Shown here piece by piece: positions 7,606-17,013 of a stretch of 59,623 nt of DNA (the first letter of the stretch is position 1; every line of letters starts with the position of its first letter). The notes under the pieces are model-generated. The model searched no databases, had not been told where the DNA came from, and saw only the letters and a program-made list of their open reading frames with translations. Where the stretch lies: the NCBI GenBank assembly GCA_020437755.1, contig JAGQVX010000005.1:1-59623 (forward strand), written 5' to 3'. A program made the position numbers and the translations under genes. The DNA comes from Flavobacteriales bacterium. Lineage in GTDB: Bacteria > Bacteroidota > Bacteroidia > Flavobacteriales_D > Sanyastnellaceae.

Positions 7606-10064
7606 CCTCCCTTTCATACCATCTCGACGATATTGTAAGCTGCTGCGGCGGAAAAGTAGCAGGTGAAAACACCTCGACATTCAGCGATATTAGCATTGAT
7701 ACCCGCAAGTTATATCGCGGTGAGCAAACGCTTTACATAGCGCTTAAAGGACTCAACCACGACGGTCACGCTTACCTCCAGGCGGCCTACGACAAGGGGG
7801 TGCGAGCATTCATGGTGAGTCAATTACCAACCCTTTCCGATTTTCCCGGGGCCGGTTTTCACGTATCGGAAGACACGCTCTCTACCTGGCAAAAGTGGGT
7901 AGGTCATCATCGAAGTCAGTTTCAGATTCCGGTGATTGGAATTACGGGAAGCAATGGGAAAACAGTGGTTAAGGAGTGGCTCAATCAGCTGCTGGCCGGT
8001 ACCAGGCGCATTGCCCGCAGTCCCAAAAGCTTCAATTCGCAATCGGGCGTTCCTCTTTCCGTGTGGCAACTTCAGCCCGAGCATGAGTTGGCTTTGTTTG
8101 AGGCAGGCATTTCCCGCCCGGGTGAAATGTCGGCACTGGAGCAAGTCATACGGCCCACCATGGGCATCTTCACCAATTTGGGATCAGCACATATGGAGCA
8201 CTTCGGCAGCCGGCAAGATCTCGCTAATGAAAAGGCCGGCCTTTTTGCCCATTGCACCGAAGTGATTTGCAGCGATCACTACCCCGAAATCATTAAGGCT
8301 ATTAGGCGGCATGCGCCAAATACAAAACTGGTTACCTGGGGAACTGCCATGTCCGACTATCCGGCCGGTGTCCTTGATGATTCGCTGCAGCACACTTCGC
8401 TTTACATTCAGTGTGGAATTCACCGGGAGGTGTTCGATTTACCTTTCCACGATGAGGCTTCGCGCGAGAATGCACTGCACTGTATCGTAATGTTGTTGCG
8501 ATTGGGTTATGCCCCCAATTGGATCGCCGAGCGGGTGCGATCATTGGTTTCTGTTGAAATGCGGCTGGAGACGATCGCGGGTAAGCAGGGGTGCATACTG
8601 GTAAATGATGCGTACAGCACCGACGAACAATCGTTGCATATTGCCCTGGATCATTTGAAGGTTCAGAGCCGGGGTTTGCCTATGCAGCTTATCGTGTCGG
8701 AATTTGAGCAGTCGGGAATTGAGGTGGAGCGACAAGCGCGAATGATGGAGCGACTCGCCGGTGAGTACCGGTTGGAACATGTTTATATGGTAGGGAGTCA
8801 TGTTTGCCAGCTTGAAGGAACCGGACCCGTTCAATACTTCGAATCGACCGATGCACTCATAAGCACCGGCTTGCTGCAGAAACTTGAAGGCAGGGCCATC
8901 CTCATTAAAGGAGCCCGGAAGTTTGCCTTCGAACGCATTACCCGGCTAATGCAGGAGAAGACCCATGATACGGTACTCGAGATCGACCTCGATGCCATGC
9001 AACACAACCTCAACGCATTTCGAAGCCATGTGAATCCGGGGGTATGCCTCATGGTGATGGTGAAGGCGCAGGGATATGGAACGGGTTCGGTGGATATTGC
9101 GCGTTTCCTGGAATTTAATCGCGTGGATTACCTGGGGGTGGCCTATACCGATGAAGGGGTCGAGCTGCGCAACAAGGGGATAAGCCTGCCTATTATGGTG
9201 ATGAATCCTGAACGAGGCAGTTTGGAAACACTCATCGCACATCGATTGGAACCCGAGATATACTCGCTTGAAACGTTGGAACGGTTCGTCGGCCATTTGG
9301 CGAATGCCGCATTGAAGGCCCCCTTCCCTATCCACCTCAAATTCGACACGGGCATGCACCGATTGGGGTTTGAAGAAGCTCATATCATGGAGTTGATCCA
9401 ACGATTGAAAGCAGCTTCTCAGGTCAGGATTGCCTCGGTTTTTACGCATCTCGCCGGGAGTGATGCCGTCGATTTGGACGGATTTACGAGGAGCCAGGTT
9501 GATCAATTTGTTCGCATGGCCGATCAATTACAGGAAGCACTCGGATATTCCTTCACCCGACATGTAGTGAATTCGGCGGGTATTGTGCGCTTTCCGCAGT
9601 TTCAATTTGACATGGTTCGGTTGGGAATTGGCATTTACGGGATTGGTTCCGGACCCGAACCCGAACTCAAACCGGTGGCCCGGCTAAAAACCATTATCTC
9701 CCAAATCAAAACCATCGCACCGGGCGAGTCGGTTGGTTATAGTCGGTCGTTTGTTGCTGAGGCGCAACGGCGCATCGCAACCATTCCGGTAGGGTATGCC
9801 GACGGGCTGTTCAGGGCATTGGGCAATGGTGTGGGGTGGGTGAACATCCAAGGAAAATCGGCGCGAATTGTAGGGAATGTATGCATGGACATGTGCATGG
9901 TAGATATTACTGATATTCCTTGCAAGGTGGGTGATGCTGTTGAGGTTTTTGGCGATAATCCTACCATTACCCATTTAGCGAATGCCGCGCATACCATACC
10001 CTACGAAATACTTTCCACCGTGAGTTCCAGGGTGAAGCGAGTGTATTTGAAGGAAGAGGTGTGA
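7602..10064 (+). CDS. Bifunctional MurF ligase / alanine racemase
   Basis: This 820-residue fusion is characteristic of Bacteroidota. Residues 1-450 are MurF, which adds D-Ala-D-Ala to the UDP-MurNAc-tripeptide; the ATP loop GITGSNGKT is at about residues 112-120. Residues 455-820 are a PLP-dependent alanine racemase that supplies D-Ala; the PLP lysine is Lys488, in MVKAQGYG (usually VKANAYG). The second half also shows [21 protein letters not shown] and [12 protein letters not shown], all typical. Both activities are cytoplasmic. The gene is translationally coupled to tdk. It holds two exact copies of the interspersed motif (8308, 9296) and one near-copy (9974). Confidence 0.95.
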   Translation: MTSLSYHLDDIVSCCGGKVAGENTSTFSDISIDTRKLYRGEQTLYIALKGLNHDGHAYLQAAYDKGVRAFMVSQLPTLSDFPGAGFHVSEDTLSTWQKWVGHHRSQFQIPVIGITGSNGKTVVKEWLNQLLAGTRRIARSPKSFNSQSGVPLSVWQLQPEHELALFEAGISRPGEMSALEQVIRPTMGIFTNLGSAHMEHFGSRQDLANEKAGLFAHCTEVICSDHYPEIIKAIRRHAPNTKLVTWGTAMSDYPAGVLDDSLQHTSLYIQCGIHREVFDLPFHDEASRENALHCIVMLLRLGYAPNWIAERVRSLVSVEMRLETIAGKQGCILVNDAYSTDEQSLHIALDHLKVQSRGLPMQLIVSEFEQSGIEVERQARMMERLAGEYRLEHVYMVGSHVCQLEGTGPVQYFESTDALISTGLLQKLEGRAILIKGARKFAFERITRLMQEKTHDTVLEIDLDAMQHNLNAFRSHVNPGVCLMVMVKAQGYGTGSVDIARFLEFNRVDYLGVAYTDEGVELRNKGISLPIMVMNPERGSLETLIAHRLEPEIYSLETLERFVGHLANAALKAPFPIHLKFDTGMHRLGFEEAHIMELIQRLKAASQVRIASVFTHLAGSDAVDLDGFTRSQVDQFVRMADQLQEALGYSFTRHVVNSAGIVRFPQFQFDMVRLGIGIYGIGSGPEPELKPVARLKTIISQIKTIAPGESVGYSRSFVAEAQRRIATIPVGYADGLFRALGNGVGWVNIQGKSARIVGNVCMDMCMVDITDIPCKVGDAVEVFGDNPTITHLANAAHTIPYEILSTVSSRVKRVYLKEEV

Positions 10065-10090
10065 GGAAGGCTGCGGACCGGAATGGGTGA

Positions 10091-10852
10091 TTAATCGAGA
10101 GCAAACTTCCCGAGCAAATCCACGCGCTTACTTCGGGAAACCCCAATTTGAGCACCGTTGGACATGACTACATGTCCGGCCTTACCTTGCTGGCCGCGAT
10201 AGTACTCCTGAATATGATCCAGATTGATGATTGAAGAGCCATGAACCCGCATGAATCCATACTCTGCGAGCAGGTTTTCAAAATATTTTAACGATCGCGA
10301 CACACAAATATCCTCTCCACCGCTGAGGAAAAACGTGGAGTACATTCTGCTGGCTTCTCCGTAGATAATATCCCGTAACCGTATCACTTTGAATCCTTTA
10401 CCGGTTGGCAAAGCAATTTTTTGATCTTGCCGCGCACTGCCCAGCACTTCAGGAATGAAAAACGCTTCGGTGGTTTTCGAGCGCAGTTTACTTCGTTTCT
10501 CCTTGTAACGATCAAACATCACTTTAAGGTCATCGATCGAAACGGGTTTCAGGAGGTAGTCGAGCGCCGAATGCTTGATGGCGTTGATTGCATAGTCGTT
10601 GTACGCGGTGGTGAATACCACATCGAAATCCAGATCCTCAAACGATTCAATTAACGAAAAGCCGTCTCCCTTGGGCATTTCCACATCGAGGAGCACCAAA
10701 TCGGGGTTGGTGCGGTCAATCACCAGCTTACCCTCGTCGGCAGAAGCAGCTTCACCGATGATGTTTACATCCGGAAAAAATTCTGAAATCAGGGAGCGCA
10801 ACATTTTACGTGCGCGCGGTTCGTCGTCAATAATAACCGTTCTAATCTTCAT
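10091..10852 (-). CDS. LytTR-family response regulator
   Basis: The 253-residue product has a receiver domain at 1-120 with the acidic pair Asp9-Asp10, the phosphoacceptor Asp56 (LLDVEMP), the Thr in VVFTTAYN and the Lys in YLLKPV. A LytTR DNA-binding domain follows at about 145-250 (VIRLRDIIYGEASRMYSTFFL, then SLKYFENLLAEYGFMRVHGSSIINLDHI). LytTR regulators usually pair with a membrane sensor kinase of the LytS or YehU type. No kinase gene is adjacent, so the partner lies elsewhere. Targets are unknown. The gene is convergent with murF-alr. Confidence 0.92.
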   Translation of the reverse strand: MKIRTVIIDDEPRARKMLRSLISEFFPDVNIIGEAASADEGKLVIDRTNPDLVLLDVEMPKGDGFSLIESFEDLDFDVVFTTAYNDYAINAIKHSALDYLLKPVSIDDLKVMFDRYKEKRSKLRSKTTEAFFIPEVLGSARQDQKIALPTGKGFKVIRLRDIIYGEASRMYSTFFLSGGEDICVSRSLKYFENLLAEYGFMRVHGSSIINLDHIQEYYRGQQGKAGHVVMSNGAQIGVSRSKRVDLLGKFALD

Positions 10853-11040
10853 GCCAGCGCGTTAAGTGCCGTAAAGGTAAACAATAGGATGTATTTATGC
10901 AGGGGAGTCCAAGGTTCATCGCTTTTTTTTATCGGCCGGTGAAGGGGGGTTACGCTAAAAGCGGTTTTCTCGCGTTTAGTGGATTTGCCGAAACATCTCC
11001 TCATTGAGAATCCCGTAATTTGACACCGGTTTGTACCGTC

Positions 11041-14000
11041 ATGCGAGCGATTATTGTCATATCGATTTTCCTGATGTGGGCCGGGTCTGTTTTCGCCCAG
11101 TCCAATCGGCGTGAATTGCGCGTGGCGGCGGGAGATACGGTTAAGCTGGATTCCCTGAGTGTGGCTCCCCACACGTTCACGATTTTATGCAGGGGGATCG
11201 AAGTGGATAGCTCTCTGTATACATTATATCCTATCAGCAGCCTGCTGGTAGTGAGTCCACTGCTCAAGCCCGATTCCGTTGATGTGTCGTTTCAGGTATT
11301 CCCCTATGATTTTTCGGTGGGTTTCTTCAATAAGGATACAACGTTGATTGGCAAGGCCAATGATGCAGGAATCATATACACTCCCACACGGATACGCACC
11401 AATGATCCTTTTCTCGATGAAGGTGAGTTGAATAAAACAGGATCCATCTCCCGTGGAATCAGCTTTGGAAACAATCAGGATCTGTCGGTCAATTCGAGTC
11501 TGGATTTGCAACTGAGCGGCCGACTTACCGACAACATTCAGGTACTGGCATCAGTCACCGACAACAACATCCCCATTCAGCCGGAGGGCAATACGCAGCA
11601 GTTGCAGGACTTTGACCAGGTGTACATACAATTGTTCAACGACAAGTTTCGCCTTACGGCCGGAGATTTTCAAATCCGCCAGCAGCGCGGACGATTTCTA
11701 CAGTATTATAAGCGGGCTCAAGGGGCTACTTTTTCATGGTATCTGGATGAACAGAGCTCTGAAAAAGAAAAGGGTGAGCTCCGCGTTTCGGCCGCCGTGT
11801 CCAAGGGGAAATTTGCGCGAAATGTTATCCAGGGTATAGAAGGCAACCAAGGACCTTACCGGCTCAATGGATCGGAAAACGAGGCATTTATTATTGTGCT
11901 TGCGGGAACGGAACGGGTCTATATCGATGGTAAACTGTTGAGCAGAGGTGTGGATGCCGACTATATTATCGATTACAACTCGGCAGAAGTGGTGTTTACC
12001 CCCCGCCAGCAGATTACCAAAGACCGCCGGATTATTGTGGAGTTTCAGTATTCCGACAAGAACTACGCGCGATCTTTGATTGAGGGCAGTGCGCGAGGAG
12101 CCTGGAAGCAAACTACCTGGTTTGTGAGTGCATATTCTGAGCAAGACAGCAAGAACCAACCTTTACAGCAGGACCTTACGCCAGATGACCGGGTGTTACT
12201 TGCCGCCGCAGGAGACGATTTGTTTTCGGCCTTTCGGTCGTCTATTGATAGTGTTCAATTTGCCGACAATCTCGTTCTGTATGAGCTTGTGGATAGTTTG
12301 GGCTACGACTCCGTGTTGGTGTATTCAACCGATCCCGAAAAAGCGCGTTACCGTGCCGCGTTTTCAGAAGTAGGTCAGGGACTGGGCGACTATATTCAGT
12401 CGGGTTTCAGTGCTGTGGGTCGGGTTTATGAGTGGATTGCTCCCGATACACTGGACGGACTCATTGTGCACCAGGGGACGCATTTACCTGTGATACAGTT
12501 GGTTGCCCCTAGAAAGCGCCAAGGGGTGAACGCCGGAGGCACTTTGAATATGAAGGGCGGATACCACATTGCTGCCGAAGGTGCAGTGAGCAATACCGAT
12601 CTCAATACCTTTTCTTCGGTGGGAAATGGGGACAATGTGGGGTTTGCAGGACTTGTGCGTTTGGGTCGTGATGCGGAGGCGCTTCAAAGTGATACCACTG
12701 CCGGCTGGTTGTGGATTCCGGAGTTGGGCGTGGAATACAACGATGCCCGTTTTCGGGCTATCGAGCGGTTTAGAGCCGTGGAGTTTGACCGGAACTGGAA
12801 CCTAACTGCGGCTTCCGACACCATTGGAATGCTGCTCTCTTCGGCTGGAATAGGTTTGGTGCACAAGGCAAATGGCAGGGCTGCGGTCAATGTGGAGAAC
12901 CTGCAAACCACACACGGCGACAACGGTACCAAGTTGGGGACTTCCAATGCCCTTCGATGGGGTACGACCCGAATTAATTTCGACGGTTCCTGGCTAGAAA
13001 CGAGAGGTGCGCGTAATACCCGGTTTATACGCCATGAGTCGGATGTATCGCACGACTTTAAGTATATCCAAATTGGCTTTCAGGACATCCACGAGCTCAA
13101 CCGCCGGGAAGTTTCGGATACTCTGCTGAGTACCTCTTACCGGTTTTACGATTGGAAAGCCTATTTGGGCTCCCCCCAAAGCATGACCAATAAGTACAAG
13201 ATCTTCTATGGAGAGCGAAATGATCGGTTGGCCGGTGTTCAGGATTTGGAGCGGACGGCACGTGCAGCTCAGTACGGCGCCGAATTGGAGCTTATTAGCA
13301 ACCGGAAACACCAGGTAAAAGCCCGGGTCAGTCGGCGTGAGTTGAAAATCCTGAATGATGAGCTCATTAACCTTGCGCCGGAGCAAACCATTGTTGGGCA
13401 ATTGGATCACCACCTTATTATAGGTAAAGGGTGGGCGCAGTTCAACACTTTTTACCAAACCGGTTCCGGCCTGGAGCAAAAGCGGGAGTTTGTGTATTTC
13501 GAGGTTCCTGCCGGACAGGGTGTATACGTGTGGAACGACTACAATGGGGATGGGGTGAAAGATCTGGACGAATTTGAGATTGCCCAGTTCAGTTACGAGG
13601 CCAATTATATTCGCACATTCGTGCAAACGGCCGACTACGTTAAAATCTACTCAGGCAACTTCAATCATACGTTGCAGATCAATCCGCAGCGATTGGGAAA
13701 TTACGATTCTCGCGTTGCCACATTCTTTCAGAAGTTTTCTTGTCTGGTTTCGTATCGAAGTGAGCAAAAGACCAACCGTTCACTCGGAGCGAACCGCTTC
13801 AATCCGTTTTTTACTGCCATTGCCGATAGCGACTTGGTGGCTTTGAATGGAACATGGAGGGGCAGTTTGTTTTTCAATCGGTCGGATACCAAGTACGGGT
13901 TGGAATATACCTATCAGGACAACCGTTCGAAGACTCTGCTTACCAACGGATTTGAATCCAGGGGTTTGACGGAGCATCTGGTGCGCTTCCGTTGGAACCT

Positions 14001-14487
14001 GAGCAGTGCGTTGTCATTTGCCGGTATCGGCACTTATAGCCAAAAAGAACTCACCTCCGATTACTTATCCAACCGCAATTACGCTTTGGACGTGTATGCT
14101 ATCACACCGGAGCTTGCCTACCAGCCATCACCCAATGTAAGAGTGGCACTTCAGGGGCGGTATACTGAAAAGTACAACCGCATTCAGTTGCAGGAGCGGG
14201 CAGTTGTGCGCAAGTTGGGCTTGACCGGAAGGTACAGTGATATGGGAAAAGGAAGTTTTACGGCTGAATTGAATGCCCTGGTATTGAGTTATACAGGAGA
14301 AGAAGGCAATGCCATCTCCTTTGAAATGCTTGAGGGCCTCACGCCCGGATTCAATCTGACCTGGCTGGTGGGTATTCAGAGAAAGATTGCCGGGAATTTA
14401 CAGTTGAACGTCAACTACAACGGCCGTCGAGGCGACAGTGGTCGGATGATTCATCAGGGGGGTATGCAGATTCGGGCCTTTTTCTAG
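11041..14487 (+). CDS. Large outer-membrane protein, conserved in Bacteroidota, function unknown
   Basis: From ATG 11041 the product is 1148 residues with a signal peptide (MRAIIVISIFLMWAGSVFA). Residues of about 100-340 hold the most regular part: GSISRGISFGNNQDL, TDNNIPIQPEGNTQQLQDF and a later YIIDYNSAEVVFTPRQQI. The second half alternates polar and hydrophobic residues with many aromatic ends, as in beta-barrels, and closes GGMQIRAFF, an aromatic C-terminus typical of outer-membrane proteins. A calcium-loop-like segment (NDYNGDGVKDLDEFEI) is at about 828-845. I do not recognise a characterised member. It stands alone on its strand and has no exact copy of the interspersed motif. Confidence 0.65.
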   Translation: MRAIIVISIFLMWAGSVFAQSNRRELRVAAGDTVKLDSLSVAPHTFTILCRGIEVDSSLYTLYPISSLLVVSPLLKPDSVDVSFQVFPYDFSVGFFNKDTTLIGKANDAGIIYTPTRIRTNDPFLDEGELNKTGSISRGISFGNNQDLSVNSSLDLQLSGRLTDNIQVLASVTDNNIPIQPEGNTQQLQDFDQVYIQLFNDKFRLTAGDFQIRQQRGRFLQYYKRAQGATFSWYLDEQSSEKEKGELRVSAAVSKGKFARNVIQGIEGNQGPYRLNGSENEAFIIVLAGTERVYIDGKLLSRGVDADYIIDYNSAEVVFTPRQQITKDRRIIVEFQYSDKNYARSLIEGSARGAWKQTTWFVSAYSEQDSKNQPLQQDLTPDDRVLLAAAGDDLFSAFRSSIDSVQFADNLVLYELVDSLGYDSVLVYSTDPEKARYRAAFSEVGQGLGDYIQSGFSAVGRVYEWIAPDTLDGLIVHQGTHLPVIQLVAPRKRQGVNAGGTLNMKGGYHIAAEGAVSNTDLNTFSSVGNGDNVGFAGLVRLGRDAEALQSDTTAGWLWIPELGVEYNDARFRAIERFRAVEFDRNWNLTAASDTIGMLLSSAGIGLVHKANGRAAVNVENLQTTHGDNGTKLGTSNALRWGTTRINFDGSWLETRGARNTRFIRHESDVSHDFKYIQIGFQDIHELNRREVSDTLLSTSYRFYDWKAYLGSPQSMTNKYKIFYGERNDRLAGVQDLERTARAAQYGAELELISNRKHQVKARVSRRELKILNDELINLAPEQTIVGQLDHHLIIGKGWAQFNTFYQTGSGLEQKREFVYFEVPAGQGVYVWNDYNGDGVKDLDEFEIAQFSYEANYIRTFVQTADYVKIYSGNFNHTLQINPQRLGNYDSRVATFFQKFSCLVSYRSEQKTNRSLGANRFNPFFTAIADSDLVALNGTWRGSLFFNRSDTKYGLEYTYQDNRSKTLLTNGFESRGLTEHLVRFRWNLSSALSFAGIGTYSQKELTSDYLSNRNYALDVYAITPELAYQPSPNVRVALQGRYTEKYNRIQLQERAVVRKLGLTGRYSDMGKGSFTAELNALVLSYTGEEGNAISFEMLEGLTPGFNLTWLVGIQRKIAGNLQLNVNYNGRRGDSGRMIHQGGMQIRAFF

Positions 14488-14668
14488 ATAGTGAAATCCT
14501 GAGGAAAAGGGCATGCCGCCGGTGTATTGAACCACCTAATTGACCGTTGAGCAAGGTTAAAAACCGCTTATTGTCCCAAACCTACCGTTACCTTTCTAAA
14601 GTCCCCCACTCCATATTTTATAGGGAATAATGTGTAGGTATGCTCGTAAATTAGTGACAGTTAACACA

Positions 14669-14800
14669 ATGACAGTTTCGAGAATCCAATTAAAACCTAT
14701 AGTTATGGACAACAACCTTCCAACACCATTAGGAGTGGCTTTTAAGCAAAGCACTACCGACACGCTGAGTGGATTCATATGGATCTTCAGCGACAAGTAA
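14669..14800 (+). CDS. Possible short peptide (31-43 residues)
   Basis: An open frame of 43 codons starts at ATG 14669, with a second ATG at 14705 that would give a 31-residue peptide beginning MDNNLPTPLGVAFK and ending FIWIFSDK. Codon use resembles that of the neighbouring genes, and a strong terminator lies about 50 nt downstream, so the stretch is a separate transcription unit. It could instead be a small RNA with an incidental frame. No family is recognised. Confidence 0.4.
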   Translation: MTVSRIQLKPIVMDNNLPTPLGVAFKQSTTDTLSGFIWIFSDK

Positions 14801-14851
14801 AAAGGCTCAAAGAGAATCAGCTCAGATTTTCAGATAAATACTGCGTTTTGA

Positions 14852-14879
14852 AGCATCCCGCGAGGGGTGCTTTTTTTTT
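14852..14879 (+). terminator. Intrinsic terminator with GCGA tetraloop
   Basis: AGCATCCC pairs with GGGGTGCT (8 bp, one G-T) around a GCGA loop of the GNRA type. A run of nine T follows, overlapping the last stem base. It ends the short-peptide or small-RNA unit upstream. Confidence 0.85.
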
Positions 14880-15161
14880 GTGGGTAAGTGGGTACTGAGT
14901 GTTGACGTCGAGGAATTTGCCGAACAAGGGTGAATGAGGAATGAATTGGTGTGAGTAATTATGCCATTTCCGGTTGGGAATGTTGGTACATGACCAATTG
15001 GATTTGATCCATATTTACATTCAGGAGACGTGTGAAAGGTATTGTCGGAAAACCATTGATTCAGGTGTGATTGAAGAATTTTGGTGAACCATGGATTCAG
15101 TGAGTGGAAGGTTGTAGATTTGCAGTCGCTAAAAAGAAGACACATAACTTACTGAGTTTCT

Positions 15162-15192
15162 TTTGGCAGTCGAAAAAATAGTATTATCTTCG
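15162..15192 (+). promoter_or_regulatory. Promoter of the rplM operon
   Basis: TTTG at 15162-15165, then exactly 19 nt, then TATCTTCG at 15185-15192. This is the best match in the window to the Bacteroidota promoter TTTG-N19-TAnnTTTG, with one mismatch. It predicts a leader of about 30 nt before the rplM start. Confidence 0.75.
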
Positions 15193-15195
15193 CAG

Positions 15196-15209
15196 CCCCT
15201 TTTTAGGGG
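15196..15209 (+). promoter_or_regulatory. Leader hairpin upstream of rplM
   Basis: CCCCT and AGGGG form a 5-bp stem around a TTTT loop in the predicted 5' UTR of rplM. The same stem with another loop occurs before tsf (16962-16975). A role in ribosomal-protein feedback is possible but unproven. Confidence 0.35.
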
Positions 15210-15227
15210 GAGAAATATTTTATTCTA

Positions 15228-15674
15228 ATGGACACACTGAGCTACAAGACGGTTTCCGCGAACAAGGAGACAGTAGATAAGCAATGGTTGGTAATTGATG
15301 CAGAGAACCAGCCAGTAGGACGATTGAGTTCTGTTGTTGCAAGCCTTTTGCGTGGCAAGCACAAGACCAACTTCACTCCCCACGTGGATTGTGGAGACAA
15401 TGTGATTGTGATCAACGCTGAGAAGGTGAAATTCACCGGTAACAAGTGGGAAGATAAGGAGTACGTTCGATTTTCGGGATATCCCGGTGGTCAGCGTTTC
15501 CGTACTGCTAAGGAAGCTATGGATCGTAATCCAACATTCGTAGTAGAGAAAGCAGTGAAGGGCATGTTGCCTCACACCAAGCTTGGCCGTGCCATTGCGA
15601 AGAACCTGCACATTTACGCAGGAACTGAGCATCCACATGAGGCTCAGAAGCCAACTACTTACACCATCAATTGA
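15228..15674 (+). CDS. rplM: 50S ribosomal protein L13
   Basis: The 148-residue product matches bacterial L13: a [26 protein letters not shown]-terminal segment spread over residues 20-45, the central [19 protein letters not shown], and [10 protein letters not shown] near the C-terminus. L13 binds 23S rRNA early in large-subunit assembly. It has the usual partner rpsI 14 nt downstream and a strong promoter upstream. Codon use is strongly biased, as in highly expressed genes. Confidence 0.98.
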   Translation: MDTLSYKTVSANKETVDKQWLVIDAENQPVGRLSSVVASLLRGKHKTNFTPHVDCGDNVIVINAEKVKFTGNKWEDKEYVRFSGYPGGQRFRTAKEAMDRNPTFVVEKAVKGMLPHTKLGRAIAKNLHIYAGTEHPHEAQKPTTYTIN

Positions 15675-15688
15675 TTCTTAGTAACGAC

Positions 15689-16075
15689 ATGGAAGTAATC
15701 AATACCATCGGAAGAAGAAAGAAGGCCATTGCCCGAGTTTACATGAAGGAGGGTTCAGGAGCCGTGAAGATCAACAAGCGTGACGCTGCCGATTATTTTC
15801 CTACTGATGTACTTCAGTACAAAATGAATCAGCCATTCGCTATTACTGACACTGAAAAGAAGTATGACCTGCACATCAATGTTGATGGTGGTGGTCAGAC
15901 TGGTCAGGTAGAAGCAGTACGATTGGCAATCAGCCGTGCTTTGATTGAGGTTAATCCTGATTATAAGCCTGATTTGAAAGCTGCAGGTTTGACAACGCGT
16001 GACCCACGTATGGTTGAGCGTAAGAAGCCAGGACAGCCAAAAGCAAGAAAGAAGTTCCAGTTCAGCAAGCGTTAA
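15689..16075 (+). CDS. rpsI: 30S ribosomal protein S9
   Basis: The start is ATG 15689, giving 128 residues that begin MEVINTIGRRKKAIARVY, the classical S9 N-terminus. An in-frame extension to 15671 has no family support. The protein ends KARKKFQFSKR, the basic tail that reaches the P-site tRNA. It is co-transcribed with rplM. Confidence 0.98.
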   Translation: MEVINTIGRRKKAIARVYMKEGSGAVKINKRDAADYFPTDVLQYKMNQPFAITDTEKKYDLHINVDGGGQTGQVEAVRLAISRALIEVNPDYKPDLKAAGLTTRDPRMVERKKPGQPKARKKFQFSKR

Positions 16076-16123
16076 TCGCTGTTGTTCGATACTGGGCTTG
16101 TTTAGCATCCAAATCTTTCGGAC

Positions 16124-16147
16124 CTGCGGGTTTTTCGGAACTCGCAG
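16124..16147 (+). promoter_or_regulatory. Leader hairpin upstream of rpsB
   Basis: CTGCGGGTT pairs with AACTCGCAG (9 bp, one G-T) around the loop TTTCGG. A second TTTCGGA lies just before it at 16117-16123. It sits 50 nt before rpsB, where other bacteria carry S2 autoregulatory leaders. There is no T-run, so it is not a terminator. Confidence 0.4.
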
Positions 16148-16196
16148 ACATGCCGTTAGATTGAATTAGCGAACGTAAACAAGTAAATCCAATACA

Positions 16197-16946
16197 ATGC
16201 CAAGAGCAAAATTTGACGAACTCCTGGAAGCAGGTGTTCATTTCGGTCACTTGAAGCGCAAGTGGAATCCAGGTATGGCTCCATACATCTTCACTGAGAA
16301 GAAGGGAATCCACATCATTGACCTCAACAAGACCATCGTTAAACTCGACGAAGCCAGCAACGCGCTGAAGCAAATCGCTAAGTCGGGAAAGAAAATCATC
16401 TTCGTAGCAACCAAGAAGCAAGCTAAGAACATCGTAGCTGAGCGCGTTGCGGAAATCAATATGCCTTACGTTACCGAGCGTTGGTCGGGTGGTATGTTGA
16501 CGAACTTTGCGACCATTCGCAAGTCGATCAAGAAGATGAACCGCATCGAGAAGATGAAAACTGACGGTACCTTCGAATCGATGTCGAAGCGTGAGCGTTT
16601 GTTCAAAACCCGTCAGCAAGCGAAACTTGAGAAGAACCTTGGTTCAATTGCAGATCTTACCCGTATTCCTGCTGCAGTATTTGTGGTAGACGTTTCTAAA
16701 GAGCACATTGCTGTTGCAGAAGCGGTAAAGTTGGGTATTCCGGTATTTGCAATGATTGATACCAACTCGGATCCAAGCAAAGTAGACTTCCCAATCCCAG
16801 CCAACGACGACGCATCAAAGTCAATTGCTAAAGTGCTTGACGTAGTATGTGGCGCTATCAAGGAAGGTTTGTCGGAGCGCAAAGCTGATCGCGATAAAGG
16901 TGACGCTAAGAAGCCCGCTGAAGCTGCTGAAGAAGCAGGAGAATAA
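16197..16946 (+). CDS. rpsB: 30S ribosomal protein S2
   Basis: The 249-residue product has the S2 signature at its start (LLEAGVHFGHLKRKWNPGMAPYIF), the coiled-coil region near KSIKKMNRIEKM, and PAAVFVVDVSKEHIAVAEA. It ends with a charged tail rich in Lys, Ala and Glu. S2 joins the small subunit late and is paired with tsf, 67 nt downstream, as in most bacteria. Confidence 0.98.
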   Translation: MPRAKFDELLEAGVHFGHLKRKWNPGMAPYIFTEKKGIHIIDLNKTIVKLDEASNALKQIAKSGKKIIFVATKKQAKNIVAERVAEINMPYVTERWSGGMLTNFATIRKSIKKMNRIEKMKTDGTFESMSKRERLFKTRQQAKLEKNLGSIADLTRIPAAVFVVDVSKEHIAVAEAVKLGIPVFAMIDTNSDPSKVDFPIPANDDASKSIAKVLDVVCGAIKEGLSERKADRDKGDAKKPAEAAEEAGE

Positions 16947-16961
16947 GAATCTTCGGAATCA

Positions 16962-16975
16962 CCCCTCTCCAGGGG
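16962..16975 (+). promoter_or_regulatory. Hairpin between rpsB and tsf
   Basis: CCCCT and AGGGG pair around CTCC. The stem is identical to the one in the rplM leader. It may tune the rpsB/tsf ratio or protect a processed mRNA end; there is no T-run. Confidence 0.35.
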
Positions 16976-17013
16976 AAATTTCACGAAATATTTAACTTTA
17001 AAACTCAGAAGCA

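Larger units (their letters stand above)
14488..15227. other. 740-bp intergenic region between the outer-membrane gene and rplM
   Basis: The region holds a possible short-peptide gene (14669-14800), a strong terminator (14852-14879) and the rplM promoter and leader (15162-15227). Between 14880 and 15160 I see no convincing gene. A 107-codon minus-strand frame there is rich in Ser, Thr and His and looks non-coding. A lone TAGATTTG element at 15115-15122 could be a second plus-strand promoter. No tRNA-like fold was found. Confidence 0.5.

Noticed and set aside
14822..15145. A 107-codon minus-strand frame in the gap before rplM
   Set aside because: The composition (Ser, Thr, His, Pro) is unlike its neighbours, its end crosses the terminator hairpin, and no start signal is seen.
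15225..15638. A 137-codon frame antisense to rplM
   Set aside because: It mirrors a ribosomal-protein gene with strong codon bias, a common cause of long antisense frames.
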